Shown in pieces: positions 40,011-50,467 of a stretch of 64,000 nucleotides of DNA (position 1 is the first letter of the stretch; the number at the start of each line of letters is the position of its first letter). Source of the stretch: Denitrobaculum tricleocarpae. GTDB taxonomy: Bacteria; Pseudomonadota; Alphaproteobacteria; Kiloniellales; Kiloniellaceae. The translations under genes and the position numbers were made by a program. A model generated the notes under the pieces. It was not told the origin of the DNA, did not search any database, and saw only the letters and a program-made list of their open reading frames with translations. Location: contig NZ_ML660055.1 in the NCBI RefSeq assembly GCF_007004665.1, forward strand, positions 434,001-498,000. Direction: 5' to 3'.

Positions 40011-42806
40011 ATGCCTGATTCCAGCACCACAGCCCAAAGCAATGATAAAGGCCAAAGCGCATCTGATGCGCCTGTGGCTTCAGAGCCGGACGCCAAACCG
40101 GTCTCCGAACCGGCGCCCAAAACGGCCAGCGTGACGCCGATGATGGCTCAATATCTGGAGATAAAGGCGGGGTACCCCGACGCGCTGTTGTTCTACCGGA
40201 TGGGTGACTTCTACGAACTCTTCCATGAGGATGCCGTTCTGGCATCGGCGGCCTTGGACATCACGCTGACCAAACGGGGCAAGCATGAAGGTGCCGACAT
40301 CGCTATGTGCGGTGTGCCGGTGCATTCGGCGGACGGCTACCTTTCGCGCCTGATCCGCAAAGGTTTCAAGGTCGCGGTCTGCGAACAGACGGAAAATCCA
40401 GCTGAAGCCAAGAAGCGCGGCAGCAAATCCGTGGTGCGTAGGGATGTGGTGCGTCTGGTCACACCGGGGACTTTGACCGAAGACGAACTGCTGGATGCGC
40501 GAAACCATAACTATCTTGCCGCGCTCGCCGAAACCGGTGGCGCGGCTGCGGGCCGGCTTGGCCTGGCCTGGCTGGATATGTCGACCGGCGATTTCCACGT
40601 CCAGCCTCTGAATCATGGGGATCTCAGCGCGGTCCTGGCGCGCCTGACACCGGGGGAATTGCTTCTGCCGGACCGTCTGACCCAACGGCCCGAACTCTTC
40701 GAGGTCTTTGCCGAGTGGAAAGACAGGCTGACGCCCCTGCCCTCGGCCCGGTTTGACAGCGAGAATGCCAAACGCCGGATCGAGACGCTGTTCGAGGTCA
40801 AGGCCCTGGACGCCTTCGGTGATTTCGAACGCGCCGAACTGGCCGCGGTCGGTGCCTTGCTCGACTATGTGGAGCTGACCCAGAAGGGCCGCCTGCCCCG
40901 TCTTATGCCGCCGAGCCGGCTGCGCCAGGGCAGCGTCATGGAAATCGATGCCGCCACGCGGCGCAATCTGGAGCTCAATCAGGCGCTCAGCGGTGGCCGC
41001 GCCGGCAGTCTTCTGGCGACCATCGACCGCACGGTCACCGGGGCCGGCGCGCGTTTGCTTGCTTCCCGGCTGGCAGTACCCTTGACGGATGCGGCGGCCA
41101 TTACGGCCCGCCAGGACGTCGTGGCTTACCTGATCGGGAATGATCTGCTGCGTGAGGAACTCAGGCGGCGTCTGCGCCACTGTCCCGATATCGAGCGGGC
41201 CTTGTCGCGCTTGTCCCTGGGCCGCGGCGGCCCGCGCGATCTGGCCGCCGTCCGGGACGGTCTCAGCGAGGCCGGCGCGATGCGGGACATGCTGGGAGAT
41301 CAAAAGCTGGCCGCCTTGCCCAACGATCTGACGTCTGTTCTGCAGGATCTCGGTTTTCATGACCCCCTGGTCGACCGCCTGAAACGGGCCTTGTCGGAGG
41401 ATCTGCCGCTGCAGGCCCGCGACGGCGGTTTCATCGCGCCCGGCTATGCGGAAAAGCTCGACGAATACCGGGCTCTGCGCGACGAAAGCCGGCGCCTGAT
41501 CGCGGCTCTGCAGAGCCGCTATGCCGAGGAAACCGGGATCGGGAATCTCAAGATCCGGCACAATAATGTTCTGGGCTATTACATCGAGGTGACGCCGACC
41601 CAGGCGCCTAAGATGCCCAGCGGTTCCGATGCGCCTTTTATCCATCGCCAGACCCTGGCAAGCGCCGTGCGCTATTCAACGGTGGAACTCTCGGACCTGC
41701 AGCAGGAAATCGCTTCGGCGGCGGATAAAGCGCAGGCGATTGAACTGGAGCTCTTCGAGGATCTGGTCAGCGAAATCGGCGGCCGCAGCGATGCGGTCGC
41801 CCTGGCGGCAGGGGCCCTGGCCCGGCTGGATGTCGCGACCGGCTTTGCCGAGCTCGCTCTGCAGGAGCGCTGGTGCCGGCCGAAAGTGGACGAATCCCTG
41901 GCCTTCGACATCGCTGGAGGGCGCCATCCCGTGGTCGAGGCGGCCCTGGCAAAAAGCCAGGAGGGCAGCTTTGTTGCCAACGCCTGTAACCTGCAGGATG
42001 ACCAGCGGCTCTGGCTGATCACCGGCCCGAATATGGCCGGCAAGAGCACGTTTTTGCGGCAAAATGCCCTGATTGCGATCCTGGCGCAGATGGGTTCTTT
42101 TGTGCCGGCGGACGCCGCGCACATTGGGGTTGTCGACCGTCTTTTCAGTAGGGTCGGTGCCGCCGACGACCTGGCGCGCGGCCGCTCGACCTTCATGGTC
42201 GAGATGGTCGAAACCGCCGTTATTCTCAATCAGGCGACGCCCCGGTCGCTGGTGATTCTGGATGAGATCGGCCGCGGAACGGCGACCTTCGACGGACTCT
42301 CGATCGCCTGGGCCTGTGTCGAGCATCTGCACGAGGTCAACCGCAGCCGGGCGCTCTTCGCCACGCACTATCACGAGCTCACGACCCTTGCCGCCAAGCT
42401 CCCGGCTCTCGCCTGCCATGCGATGCGGGTGAAGGAGTGGCAGGGCGAGGTGGTCTTCCTGCACGAGGTTGCCGCCGGTGCCGCGGACCGTTCCTACGGC
42501 ATCCATGTCGCCAAGCTGGCCGGACTGCCGGGCGCCGTTGTTTCCCGGGCCGAAGAAGTACTCGCGACCCTCGAAAAGGGTGAACAGGCGGGTGTTTTGA
42601 CCCGTCTGGCGGATGACCTGCCGCTCTTCGCCGCGGCGCTGGCCCAGGAACGTCACCCCGAGAACACTGACTCCGGCTTTGCCGAGGGGCCGGCCGCGCC
42701 GTCTCCGGTTGAGGGGCGCCTGTCAGAGATTAATCCGGACGATCTTACCCCGCGCCAGGCGCTGGAATTGCTCTACGCCTTGAAGAAGCTCTCTCAAGAA
42801 CCTTAG
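40011..42806 (+). CDS. mutS: DNA mismatch repair protein MutS
   Basis: MutS recognises mismatches and starts methyl-independent or MutL-dependent repair. The mismatch-binding domain has the Phe-x-Glu motif in [12 protein letters not shown]; the ATPase has Walker [17 protein letters not shown] (about residue 670), [18 protein letters not shown] and Walker [22 protein letters not shown] disordered, Ser/Pro-rich head of about 40 residues precedes the conserved start [20 protein letters not shown], making 931 residues against about 855 in E. coli. The ATG follows directly on an in-frame TAA and has no clear ribosome-binding site, in contrast to the mini-ORF 55 bases upstream. Confidence 0.97.
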   Translation: MPDSSTTAQSNDKGQSASDAPVASEPDAKPVSEPAPKTASVTPMMAQYLEIKAGYPDALLFYRMGDFYELFHEDAVLASAALDITLTKRGKHEGADIAMCGVPVHSADGYLSRLIRKGFKVAVCEQTENPAEAKKRGSKSVVRRDVVRLVTPGTLTEDELLDARNHNYLAALAETGGAAAGRLGLAWLDMSTGDFHVQPLNHGDLSAVLARLTPGELLLPDRLTQRPELFEVFAEWKDRLTPLPSARFDSENAKRRIETLFEVKALDAFGDFERAELAAVGALLDYVELTQKGRLPRLMPPSRLRQGSVMEIDAATRRNLELNQALSGGRAGSLLATIDRTVTGAGARLLASRLAVPLTDAAAITARQDVVAYLIGNDLLREELRRRLRHCPDIERALSRLSLGRGGPRDLAAVRDGLSEAGAMRDMLGDQKLAALPNDLTSVLQDLGFHDPLVDRLKRALSEDLPLQARDGGFIAPGYAEKLDEYRALRDESRRLIAALQSRYAEETGIGNLKIRHNNVLGYYIEVTPTQAPKMPSGSDAPFIHRQTLASAVRYSTVELSDLQQEIASAADKAQAIELELFEDLVSEIGGRSDAVALAAGALARLDVATGFAELALQERWCRPKVDESLAFDIAGGRHPVVEAALAKSQEGSFVANACNLQDDQRLWLITGPNMAGKSTFLRQNALIAILAQMGSFVPADAAHIGVVDRLFSRVGAADDLARGRSTFMVEMVETAVILNQATPRSLVILDEIGRGTATFDGLSIAWACVEHLHEVNRSRALFATHYHELTTLAAKLPALACHAMRVKEWQGEVVFLHEVAAGAADRSYGIHVAKLAGLPGAVVSRAEEVLATLEKGEQAGVLTRLADDLPLFAAALAQERHPENTDSGFAEGPAAPSPVEGRLSEINPDDLTPRQALELLYALKKLSQEP

Positions 42807-42929
42807 AAACCGGTTCTTCTACATATTTCTCTTCGAAATCGTATGGTCTATCGCAAAAGAACCATTTGTTAACAGGCATGCCGGATACTTCCTGTCATTC
42901 AACCTGTAACAGAATTCTCGTGCGCGGTG

Positions 42930-43286
42930 ATGGGCGGAAACGGACAGAGAGAGACGTGGCGGAGTTTGGTGCCGGCGATAAGCCTTGCGCTCTGTACGGC
43001 TCTGTTTCTGCTGGGTCTTAACCTGCGCTCACCTGTTGCGAACGAACCTGTTGCGCTGTTTTTCGGCCCCTCTGCCGGCCACAGCGACGCATTGCAGAAG
43101 ATTGCCGCGCTTGACGGCCGGATCGTCCGGGTCGGCGGGTGGAATAACGTCGTTGTCGCGGTCTTCGACCAGGACGTTGGCGTCGCCCAGCTCTGGCGGC
43201 ATGGGGCTTGGGTTGCAATGGACCCGGTCTTTTTCAGCGGATGCGAACCTTCGGGTACATCTTCACGCGGTGGATTTCCAGCATGA
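42930..43286 (+). CDS. Small secreted or membrane-anchored protein coupled to the chemoreceptor
   Basis: An approximately 118-residue product with one N-terminal hydrophobic segment (VPAISLALCTALFLLGLNL) and a compact alpha/beta domain: EPVALFFGPSAGHSDALQKI, LDGRIVRVGGWNNVVVAVF, LWRHGAWVAMDPVFFSGC. The pattern of a strand, a G-A-W-x-x-x-D-P motif and a final Gly-Cys recurs in short uncharacterised alphaproteobacterial proteins, to my recollection. Its TGA overlaps the ATG of the methyl-accepting protein (ATGA at 43283-43286), so the two are translationally coupled; a role as partner of that receptor is a guess from context. Confidence 0.75.
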   Translation: MGGNGQRETWRSLVPAISLALCTALFLLGLNLRSPVANEPVALFFGPSAGHSDALQKIAALDGRIVRVGGWNNVVVAVFDQDVGVAQLWRHGAWVAMDPVFFSGCEPSGTSSRGGFPA

Positions 43287-44737
43287 ACCCCATTTTTGAA
43301 CTCAGAGAACGTGTTGCTCCCTTTTTTGTGGCGTTCCTTTGGTTGCATGTGCCCGTCATTGCCGGTCTCGGCTTTTTCTTTGAGGATTGGCTCTGGCCAA
43401 CCGTGGGAGCCTCTGTGCTCGCGGGTGCGGCAACGATCAGCTGGAAGTTCTCGGGCGGCGAAGCAACGACGCGCTACCTGATTGCCGTGGCGCAGATGGG
43501 CATGGTGGCGGTCATCCTCTACCAGTTCATGGGCAATGCCTGGCAGGTCGACATTCACATGTATTTCTTTGCGGCCCTGGCGATGTTGGCCGCCTTTTGT
43601 GATTGGCGCACGATCTTTGTCGCTGCGGCCACGGTCGCGCTGCACCACCTGGTGCTCAATTATGCTCTGCCCCTGGCGATCTTCCCCAATGGCACCGATC
43701 TGGCGCGGGTGATTCTGCATGCCGGCATCGTGATTCTTGAGACTGTTACCCTGATGTGGATCACCGCCAAGCTCACCTCTGCCTTCAGCGAAGCCGCAGA
43801 GGCCATTGAGCGCGCGAAGAGCGCAGAACGGGAGTCGCAGGAGCTGGCTGAACAGCAACGCGAAACCGAACGCCGGGCCAATGAAGATCGGCAGAAAACC
43901 CTGTCGGAGCTGGCAGAGGTCTTCGAACAGGATGTGGGTAATCTGGTCGAGGCGGTCCGTGCGCGCGCTTCGCAAATGAATGACCATGCCGAGACCATGA
44001 ATTTGGTCTCGATGGAGGCGCGCAACCGTTCCGACAGCACGGCGCAACGTGCGGAAGAGGTGCGCGGCAACACGCAAACCGTTGCGTCCGCGACCGAAGA
44101 AATGAGTTCGTCTATTTCAGGCATTGTCGAACAGGTTGCGCATTCCAGCCGCATCACCGGCGACGCCGTGAACCGCGTGGAGCAGACGAATGAGACCATG
44201 CAGGGCCTCGCGAACGCGGCCGACAAGATCGGCGAGGTTACCAGCCTGATCTCGGATATTGCCGAGCAGACCAACCTTCTGGCGCTCAATGCCACCATTG
44301 AGGCGGCCCGGGCCGGTGATGCAGGTAAGGGTTTTGCCGTGGTCGCAAGCGAGGTCAAGAACCTCGCCAGCCAGACTGCTAAGGCGACCGAGGAGATTAC
44401 CGGTCAGATTAACCAGATGCAGCATGTCACCAAAGACGCCGTGGAAGCCATTCAGAAGATCCGCGAGACCATCGGCGAGATCAACGAAGTTGCAAACAGC
44501 GTTTCCTCCTCTATCGACGAGCAGAGTGGCGCGGTCAGTGAAATCAGCAGCAATACAAACCGGATCGCAGACGGCACGCAACTCGTGACCAATGAAATCA
44601 CTGAGCTGAGCGGCGCGGCCGACAAGGCCGACGAAACATCGAAACAGACCGTCGATGCCGCCAAGGAACTGGTCGAGCAGATCGATCAGCTCAAAGGCGA
44701 GGTGCTGAACTTCGCCAAACACGTCCGCACCGCCTAA
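43283..44737 (+). CDS. Methyl-accepting chemotaxis protein
   Basis: From ATG 43283 (MNPIFELRERVAP) the protein has 484 residues. The first 175 contain about five to six hydrophobic segments (FFVAFLWLHVPVIAGLGFFF, LIAVAQMGMVAVILYQFMG, MYFFAALAMLAAFCDW, FVAAATVALHHLVLNYAL, AGIVILETVTLMWITA) and no large periplasmic ligand domain. A coiled coil follows, then the signalling tip NLLALNATIEAARAGDAGKG and FAVVASEVKNLASQTAKATE. Such multi-helix receptors may sense membrane-borne or cytoplasmic cues. No che genes are nearby. It overlaps the preceding small gene by 4 bases. Confidence 0.93.
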   Translation: MNPIFELRERVAPFFVAFLWLHVPVIAGLGFFFEDWLWPTVGASVLAGAATISWKFSGGEATTRYLIAVAQMGMVAVILYQFMGNAWQVDIHMYFFAALAMLAAFCDWRTIFVAAATVALHHLVLNYALPLAIFPNGTDLARVILHAGIVILETVTLMWITAKLTSAFSEAAEAIERAKSAERESQELAEQQRETERRANEDRQKTLSELAEVFEQDVGNLVEAVRARASQMNDHAETMNLVSMEARNRSDSTAQRAEEVRGNTQTVASATEEMSSSISGIVEQVAHSSRITGDAVNRVEQTNETMQGLANAADKIGEVTSLISDIAEQTNLLALNATIEAARAGDAGKGFAVVASEVKNLASQTAKATEEITGQINQMQHVTKDAVEAIQKIRETIGEINEVANSVSSSIDEQSGAVSEISSNTNRIADGTQLVTNEITELSGAADKADETSKQTVDAAKELVEQIDQLKGEVLNFAKHVRTA

Positions 44738-44947
44738 AACGGTATTCCGCGCATCGAGAAGACTCCGAACTTGTGTCCCGCACTTGCGTGGGATTGAGAG
44801 CAGAGTACTTAATGGACAGGTGATTCGTTTCCGATCGTCGCTCGCGGCCGTCTCGCAGTTTCGATCGTTGCCGGAACGGGCGTGCCCGCTTGCTAAAGCC
44901 GGTGTTTTGCGATTTGGTGTGAATCCTGTCTAACTGCGGAATTGGAC

Positions 44948-47815
44948 ATGCAAGAGCTTCTGCCTGAAGAGCCCTTCGAGACTGAGGTGCGCAACAAACG
45001 CGCGATCATCGACCGGCGCGCGCTGTTGGGCCGGATTGAGGATATCGTCAAAGAAGGCGGTTCCGACCTGGATGTGCGCACGCATATCCTCGCGGCCCTG
45101 CGAGATGCTCTGGAGAACGGCCGGAGCGAGGTGCGGCGCCGTTTTGACGAGCGCGCTTCGGGCACGGTTGTCGTGCGTTCGAATTGCTATCTCGTGGACC
45201 AGTTGATCAGAGTCGTCTACGACCACGTGACCACCCATCTTTTTCCAAGTGCGAACCCCTCGACAGGAGAGGTCCTGTCGCTTGTTGCCGTCGGCGGCTA
45301 TGGCCGCGGCGAGCTGGCGCCGCAATCCGATGTCGATTTGCTGTTTCTGCTGCCGTACAAAATGACCCCGCGCAGCGAGCAGGTCGTGGAGGCGATCCTC
45401 TATTTCCTCTGGGATCTGAACTTCAAGGTCGGGCACGCGACCCGCAAGGTTTCAGAGTGTATCCGGCAGGCAAAATCCGACGTTACGATCTGCACCAGTC
45501 TGCTCGAAGCCCGTTGGCTATGGGGTGATCAGAGTCTCTACATCGAGCTGCGCAAGCGCTTTCAGTCGGATCTGCAGTCTCAGGGCGGTGCCAAGTTCAT
45601 TGAGGCAAAGCTGAGCGAGCGGGATCTGCGCCACAAACGCAACGGCGGCACCCGTTATTCTCTCGAGCCCAATATCAAGGAAAGTAAAGGGGGCTTGCGC
45701 GACCTACATACGCTCTTTTGGATCGCCAAATTTCTCTACCACGTCGACGACATCGCGCGGCTGGTCGATCAGAAGGTGTTTACACGCCAGGAGGTGCGCC
45801 GCTTCGAAAAGGCACAGGCTTTCCTCTGGACCCTGCGCTGTGCGCTGCATTATCTGACCGGCCGGGCCGAAGAGCGCCTGACCTTCGACGTCCAGAAGTC
45901 CCTCGCCGACTGGATGGGCTATACGGATCATGCCGGAACCCAGGGCGTCGAACGCTTTATGAAGCACTACTTCCTGATCGCAAAGGACGTCGGGGACCTG
46001 ACCCGGATTTTCTGTGCGACCCTGGAGGCGGAACATAATCGGCGCTCGCGCTTTCGCCTGCCTTCCCTGACGCGCCGCAGATCCTTCAGCGGGTTCCGGC
46101 TCGAGGGAGAACGCTTGTCTGTAAAGGATGCCTCGGTCTTCGAAAACGCGCCGATCGAAATGCTGCGCATCTTTGCCGTTGCCCAGAAACACGATCTGGA
46201 CATCCATCCCAAGGCCCTGCGATGGATCACCCAGAATCTCAAGCTGATCAAAAAGCCGCTCCGTGAGGATCCGGAAGCCAACAAGATCTTCCTGCAGATT
46301 CTCTGTGCCGAAGAAGATCCGGAGACCACTTTGCGGCGCATGAACGAGGCTGGCGTCTTTGGCCGTTTTATACCCGATTTCGGCCGGGTGGTGGCGCAGA
46401 TGCAATACAATATGTACCACCACTACACGGTGGACGAGCACACGATCTTCGCGATCGGAATTCTGCACGATATCGAGCAGGGCCGTCTTTCCGAGGAAGC
46501 GCCGATTGCCACCGAGGTGGTGCACAAAGTGCTGTCGCGCCGGGTTCTCTATGTCGCGGTTTTCCTGCATGACATCGCAAAGGGCCGGCCCGGCGATCAC
46601 TCGGAAGTCGGCGCCAAGGTTGCGCGCCGAATCTGCCCGCGTTTGGGATTCAGCGCAGAAGAAACCGAGACCGTCGCCTGGCTTGTGCTGTATCATCTGG
46701 CCATGAGCGATACCGCCTTCAAACGCGATATCGACGACCCCAAGACGATCCAGGATTTTGCGGCTCTGGTGCAGTCGCCGGAGCGCCTCAGACTGCTGCT
46801 GGTGCTGACGGTCGCCGACATCCGCGCCGTCGGCCCCAACGTATGGAACGCCTGGAAGGCCGCCCTCTTGCGCGATCTTTACTGGCGGACAGAGGAGGTC
46901 CTCTCCGGCGGCATTTCATCTGAGGGCCGGGCTCAGCGGGTCGAACACGCGAAGGAAGCCTTGCGCGTGGCGATCGCCGATTGGCCGAAGAAGGAGGTCG
47001 AGGCCCACATCAAACGAGGGTATCCCTCTTATTGGCTCTCGGCGGATACAGAGACCCATCTGCGGCATGCGCACCTGGTGCGCGAGGCCGAACGCCAGAA
47101 ACTGCCGCTCATGATCGATGCCCATGTCGATGGCTATCGCGATGTGACGGAAGTCACGATCTACACGGCCGATCACCCGGGTCTCTTCAGCCGGATCGCA
47201 GGGGCCATGGCGGTCAGTGGCGTATCCATCGAAGGCGCAAACATTATCACACTGGCAAACGGCATGGCGCTCGACAGCTTCTACGTACAAGACGCGGCCG
47301 AAGGCGGTGCCTTGGACAGCGATGAACGGGTCGCCCGCCTGTCGGCCAACATCGAAAAGGTCCTGTCCGGTGGAATGCGCCCCGTGCAGGAACTGGCCAG
47401 GCAGCGTTCGACAATCCCCAGCCGTTATCGGGTTTTCAAGGTCGCGCCCCGGGTGCTGATAGACAACAAAGCCAGCGCAACGCACACGGTCATTGAGGTC
47501 AACGGCCGCGACCGTCCTGCCTTGCTTTACTATCTGACGACGGCCATCACCCGTCTCAACCTGATGATCTCCACGGCACGGATCGCGACCTATGGCGCGC
47601 ATGCGGTCGATGTCTTTTATGTCAAAGACGCCTTGGGCTCCAAGATTGACAACAAAGCCAAGCTCACCCGCATTCGAAAAAAGATGCTCGAAGTTCTGGA
47701 GAGCACCGACTGTGCGGCGGCGGCTGTCTCGAAGCAGCCAGCTTCAAAGCAACCGGCTGCGGCGAAGAAACCCACGCGCGAGACGCGGCGCAAACCGGAG
47801 ACGGCCGCGGAGTAG
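44948..47815 (+). CDS. glnD: Bifunctional PII uridylyltransferase/uridylyl-removing enzyme GlnD
   Basis: GlnD senses glutamine and modifies PII proteins. The nucleotidyltransferase motif VGGYGRGELAPQSDVDLLF is near residue 115; the HD domain (HHYTVDEHTIFAIGILHDIE, FLHDIAKGRPGDHSEVGAK) begins near 490; two ACT domains follow at about 734 (EVTIYTADHPGLFSRIAGAM) and 847 (VIEVNGRDRPALLYYLTTAI). ATG 44948 is preferred over TTG 44942. A Lys/Pro/Ala-rich tail of about 30 residues with a short internal repeat (SKQPASKQPA) extends the usual end. The 210-base gap upstream shows no clear promoter. The order mutS ... glnD ... murJ-trpS is common in this class. Confidence 0.97.
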   Translation: MQELLPEEPFETEVRNKRAIIDRRALLGRIEDIVKEGGSDLDVRTHILAALRDALENGRSEVRRRFDERASGTVVVRSNCYLVDQLIRVVYDHVTTHLFPSANPSTGEVLSLVAVGGYGRGELAPQSDVDLLFLLPYKMTPRSEQVVEAILYFLWDLNFKVGHATRKVSECIRQAKSDVTICTSLLEARWLWGDQSLYIELRKRFQSDLQSQGGAKFIEAKLSERDLRHKRNGGTRYSLEPNIKESKGGLRDLHTLFWIAKFLYHVDDIARLVDQKVFTRQEVRRFEKAQAFLWTLRCALHYLTGRAEERLTFDVQKSLADWMGYTDHAGTQGVERFMKHYFLIAKDVGDLTRIFCATLEAEHNRRSRFRLPSLTRRRSFSGFRLEGERLSVKDASVFENAPIEMLRIFAVAQKHDLDIHPKALRWITQNLKLIKKPLREDPEANKIFLQILCAEEDPETTLRRMNEAGVFGRFIPDFGRVVAQMQYNMYHHYTVDEHTIFAIGILHDIEQGRLSEEAPIATEVVHKVLSRRVLYVAVFLHDIAKGRPGDHSEVGAKVARRICPRLGFSAEETETVAWLVLYHLAMSDTAFKRDIDDPKTIQDFAALVQSPERLRLLLVLTVADIRAVGPNVWNAWKAALLRDLYWRTEEVLSGGISSEGRAQRVEHAKEALRVAIADWPKKEVEAHIKRGYPSYWLSADTETHLRHAHLVREAERQKLPLMIDAHVDGYRDVTEVTIYTADHPGLFSRIAGAMAVSGVSIEGANIITLANGMALDSFYVQDAAEGGALDSDERVARLSANIEKVLSGGMRPVQELARQRSTIPSRYRVFKVAPRVLIDNKASATHTVIEVNGRDRPALLYYLTTAITRLNLMISTARIATYGAHAVDVFYVKDALGSKIDNKAKLTRIRKKMLEVLESTDCAAAAVSKQPASKQPAAAKKPTRETRRKPETAAE

Positions 47816-47850
47816 TTGTTTAAGCCGCGCTGACCGGCGTTACTCCCGCG

Positions 47851-48717
47851 CTATTCCGGCAAGGCGCTGACCAGATACATTGCTTTGAGTATGTCGCTGG
47901 GTTTCGCGCCGTTAAAGGCGTTGTCGAAGATCGCTGAGATGCTGTCGGAGCGGTAAATGCGGCTGAGGGCGCGGTCGACCGCGAGACGGAAGTTGCTGTC
48001 TCCCCGCTTCATGGCCAGCGCGTAGGGCTCATGCGAGAAGTATCTGGTGCCCACATGCAACGACTTCGCTTGGCTGCTTTGTGCTGCCAGATAAACCAGC
48101 AGAGCGCGGTCCGAGAAGTAGGCTGAAATCTCTCCGCCCTCCAGCTTCTCGCGCCCATCCTGGTGGTTGGCGACCGTCACAATTTCCGACTGCAGGTCGG
48201 TCTTGTTGACAATATCCCGCAGCAGGCTCTCCGTCGTGGTCGCTTCCAGGACGCCGATCTTATGACCCTTCAAGCTGCTGAAGTTCTTTGGGCCGTCGAC
48301 CTTGGTCAAAACGGCGGCACCATCGATGAAAACGGGAATGGAAAAGTCCACTACGTCGCGCCGGGCCAAGGTCGCAGTCGCGGCACCGCACAGCAGGTCG
48401 ACCTGGCCATTCTGGACAGCCTTGAAACGATTGCTCGAAGTCACCGGGACATAGGCGATCGAGATTTCAGGGAGCTCGAGTTCCGCCTTTAGCTGCGCGA
48501 CCACGGCCCGGCAGAGGTCGACGGTATAACCTGCCGCCTCTCCAATCGTATTCTTATAGGAATAGGGGGCGGCATCTTCCCGGTAGCCGATTTTGATCTT
48601 ACCGTTTTGCAGGCGCTCCAGGGCGCCTGCCGCGGCCTCCCCGCTAGAGCCTCCAAACGCAGCCGTTGCGGCTATGGCCAGCGCAGCAAGTGCTGCAGAT
48701 CCAAACCCTCTTTTCAT
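47851..48717 (-). CDS. Orphan polar amino-acid-type ABC substrate-binding protein
   Basis: A 288-residue periplasmic protein with a signal peptide (LAALAIAATAAFGGSSGEAAA) and the SBP_bac_3 fold: GKIKIGYREDAAPYSYKN, GYTVDLCRAVVAQL, VTSSNRFKAVQNGQVDLLCG, RRDVVDFSIPVFIDG and IGVLEATTTESLL. These are typical of glutamate/aspartate-type binding proteins. ATG 48717 is preceded by GGGAGGAG, which fixes the start. No permease or ATPase gene is adjacent, so it must partner a transporter encoded elsewhere or act as a sensor. It converges on glnD. Confidence 0.9.
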   Translation of the reverse strand: MKRGFGSAALAALAIAATAAFGGSSGEAAAGALERLQNGKIKIGYREDAAPYSYKNTIGEAAGYTVDLCRAVVAQLKAELELPEISIAYVPVTSSNRFKAVQNGQVDLLCGAATATLARRDVVDFSIPVFIDGAAVLTKVDGPKNFSSLKGHKIGVLEATTTESLLRDIVNKTDLQSEIVTVANHQDGREKLEGGEISAYFSDRALLVYLAAQSSQAKSLHVGTRYFSHEPYALAMKRGDSNFRLAVDRALSRIYRSDSISAIFDNAFNGAKPSDILKAMYLVSALPE

Positions 48718-48901
48718 ACCCCACTCCTCCCGGCTGCGTGAATGCGCGCGTTCTTGTCTGTTCCCGTCCTTATAGCACGATATTCGTTCCCGTTTCTGTT
48801 TCGGCAAGTTTTGCAAGACCTCCGGTCTCGCTCGAAGTCGTGTCGGGATTTGATGTTGTGAGCTTTCACTCGAACGCGGATTGCTCTAGAAACGCGCGGG
48901 T

Positions 48902-50461
48902 ATGGCATTGATTCGTTCCTTGGCCACCGTGGGTGGCTACACCGGTCTGAGCCGGGTGCTGGGCTTCGTTCGCGACATCCTGATTGCGGCCGTGCTCGGA
49001 ACCGGCCCTGTGGCCGATGCTTTTTTTGTCGCCTTCAAGCTGCCCAATCTGTTCCGCCGGCTCTTTGCCGAGGGCGCGTTCAATGCGGCCTTTGTCCCGC
49101 TCTTTGCCAAACGCCTCGAACAGGAGGGAGAGGCTGCGGCCAAGGCCTTTGCCGAGCATACATTGGCTGTTCTGCTCACTGTCGTCGCGTTCGTCTGTGT
49201 TCTGTCGATGCTGGCCATGCCCTGGCTGATGTACGGTCTTGCACCGGGGTTTGAGGACGACCCGGAGAAATTTGCGCTCACGGTCGAGCTCAGCCGAATC
49301 ACCTTCCCATACCTCCTTTTCATGTCCCTGGTGGCGCTTCTGTCGGGCATCCTCAATTCGCTCTACCGTTTCGCTGCCGCCGCCGCCGCACCGGTTCTGC
49401 TGAACATCTGCTTCATTGTCTCCCTTGCGCTGGTTCTGCCCTTTTCAGGCATGCCGGGGCATCTTCTGGCCTGGACCGTCGCCATCGCCGGGGTCGGCCA
49501 GTTTCTGATGCTGATCATTGCGGCGTCGCGGGCCGGCATGAGCCTGCGCCTGCGCCTGCCGCGGCTTACCGAGGGCGTCAAGCGGCTGCTCGCGCTGATG
49601 CTGCCGGGTATGTTGTCGGCCGGTGCTATTCAGATCAATCTGCTGGTCGGGACAATCATCGCTACGCTCCAGGCCGGTGCCGTGTCGTATCTTTACTACG
49701 CGGATCGGGTCTATCAATTGCCGCTGGGCCTGATCGGCATTGCCTTCGGTGTTGTCCTCTTACCTGACTTAAGCCGGAAACTGCGCGCCGGCGCCGACGA
49801 GGCCGCGATGCACAGTCTCAACCGGGGGCTGGAGCTGGCCATGCTGCTGACACTGCCCGCGGCGGTGGCGCTGATTGTCATTCCCGAACCCATCACGATC
49901 GTGCTCTTTGAGCGTGGTGCGTTCGACCGGACTGCGACTGAGGCGACCTCATTGGCCCTCGCGGCTTTCGCCGCCGGACTCCCCGCCTTTGTCCTTATCA
50001 AGATCTTCCAGCCGGCCTTTTATGCCCGCGAAGATACAGTCACGCCCTTGAAGATGGCGCTGATCTCCATCGGCTTGAATATCGCGCTCAGTCTCGCGCT
50101 CTTCTGGCCTTTCGGCCACGTCGGCATCGCGATGGCAACCTCAGCATCCGCCTGGCTTCATGCTTTCCTGCTGGGCGGACGGCTCGGCCGTCTCGGGTTT
50201 CTGAAAACCGACCGGGCTTTGCGCCGCCGTTTGCCCCGCATCGCCGTGACCGCCATTACCATGGGCATTGCGCTCTGGTTCGGCGCGGCTGAGCTGAGCG
50301 CCTGGTTCGAAGCTTCCCAGGAGCTCAGGATTCTGGCACTCGCTCTCCTGGTGGGCGGTGGACTGATCCTTTACGGCGGATTGGCGCTGGTTTCGGGGGC
50401 GGCGGACCGCGACGCCCTTCGCGGTCTGCTGCGCCGCCGGGCAAACTCAGGTTCGGCTTGA
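48902..50461 (+). CDS. murJ: Lipid II flippase MurJ
   Basis: MurJ moves lipid II to the periplasmic face for peptidoglycan synthesis. The N-terminus GLSRVLGFVRDILIAAVLG, VADAFFVAFKLPNLFRRLFA and EGAFNAAFVPLFAKR, containing the conserved Arg residues of the cavity, are diagnostic. About 14 hydrophobic helices over 519 residues. It lies between an orphan binding protein and trpS; murJ-trpS is a frequent alphaproteobacterial pair. Confidence 0.96.
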   Translation: MALIRSLATVGGYTGLSRVLGFVRDILIAAVLGTGPVADAFFVAFKLPNLFRRLFAEGAFNAAFVPLFAKRLEQEGEAAAKAFAEHTLAVLLTVVAFVCVLSMLAMPWLMYGLAPGFEDDPEKFALTVELSRITFPYLLFMSLVALLSGILNSLYRFAAAAAAPVLLNICFIVSLALVLPFSGMPGHLLAWTVAIAGVGQFLMLIIAASRAGMSLRLRLPRLTEGVKRLLALMLPGMLSAGAIQINLLVGTIIATLQAGAVSYLYYADRVYQLPLGLIGIAFGVVLLPDLSRKLRAGADEAAMHSLNRGLELAMLLTLPAAVALIVIPEPITIVLFERGAFDRTATEATSLALAAFAAGLPAFVLIKIFQPAFYAREDTVTPLKMALISIGLNIALSLALFWPFGHVGIAMATSASAWLHAFLLGGRLGRLGFLKTDRALRRRLPRIAVTAITMGIALWFGAAELSAWFEASQELRILALALLVGGGLILYGGLALVSGAADRDALRGLLRRRANSGSA

Positions 50462-50467
50462 TTGTCG

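Noticed and set aside
40080-41645. 521-codon open frame antisense to mutS
   Set aside because: Fully inside mutS; no family resemblance.
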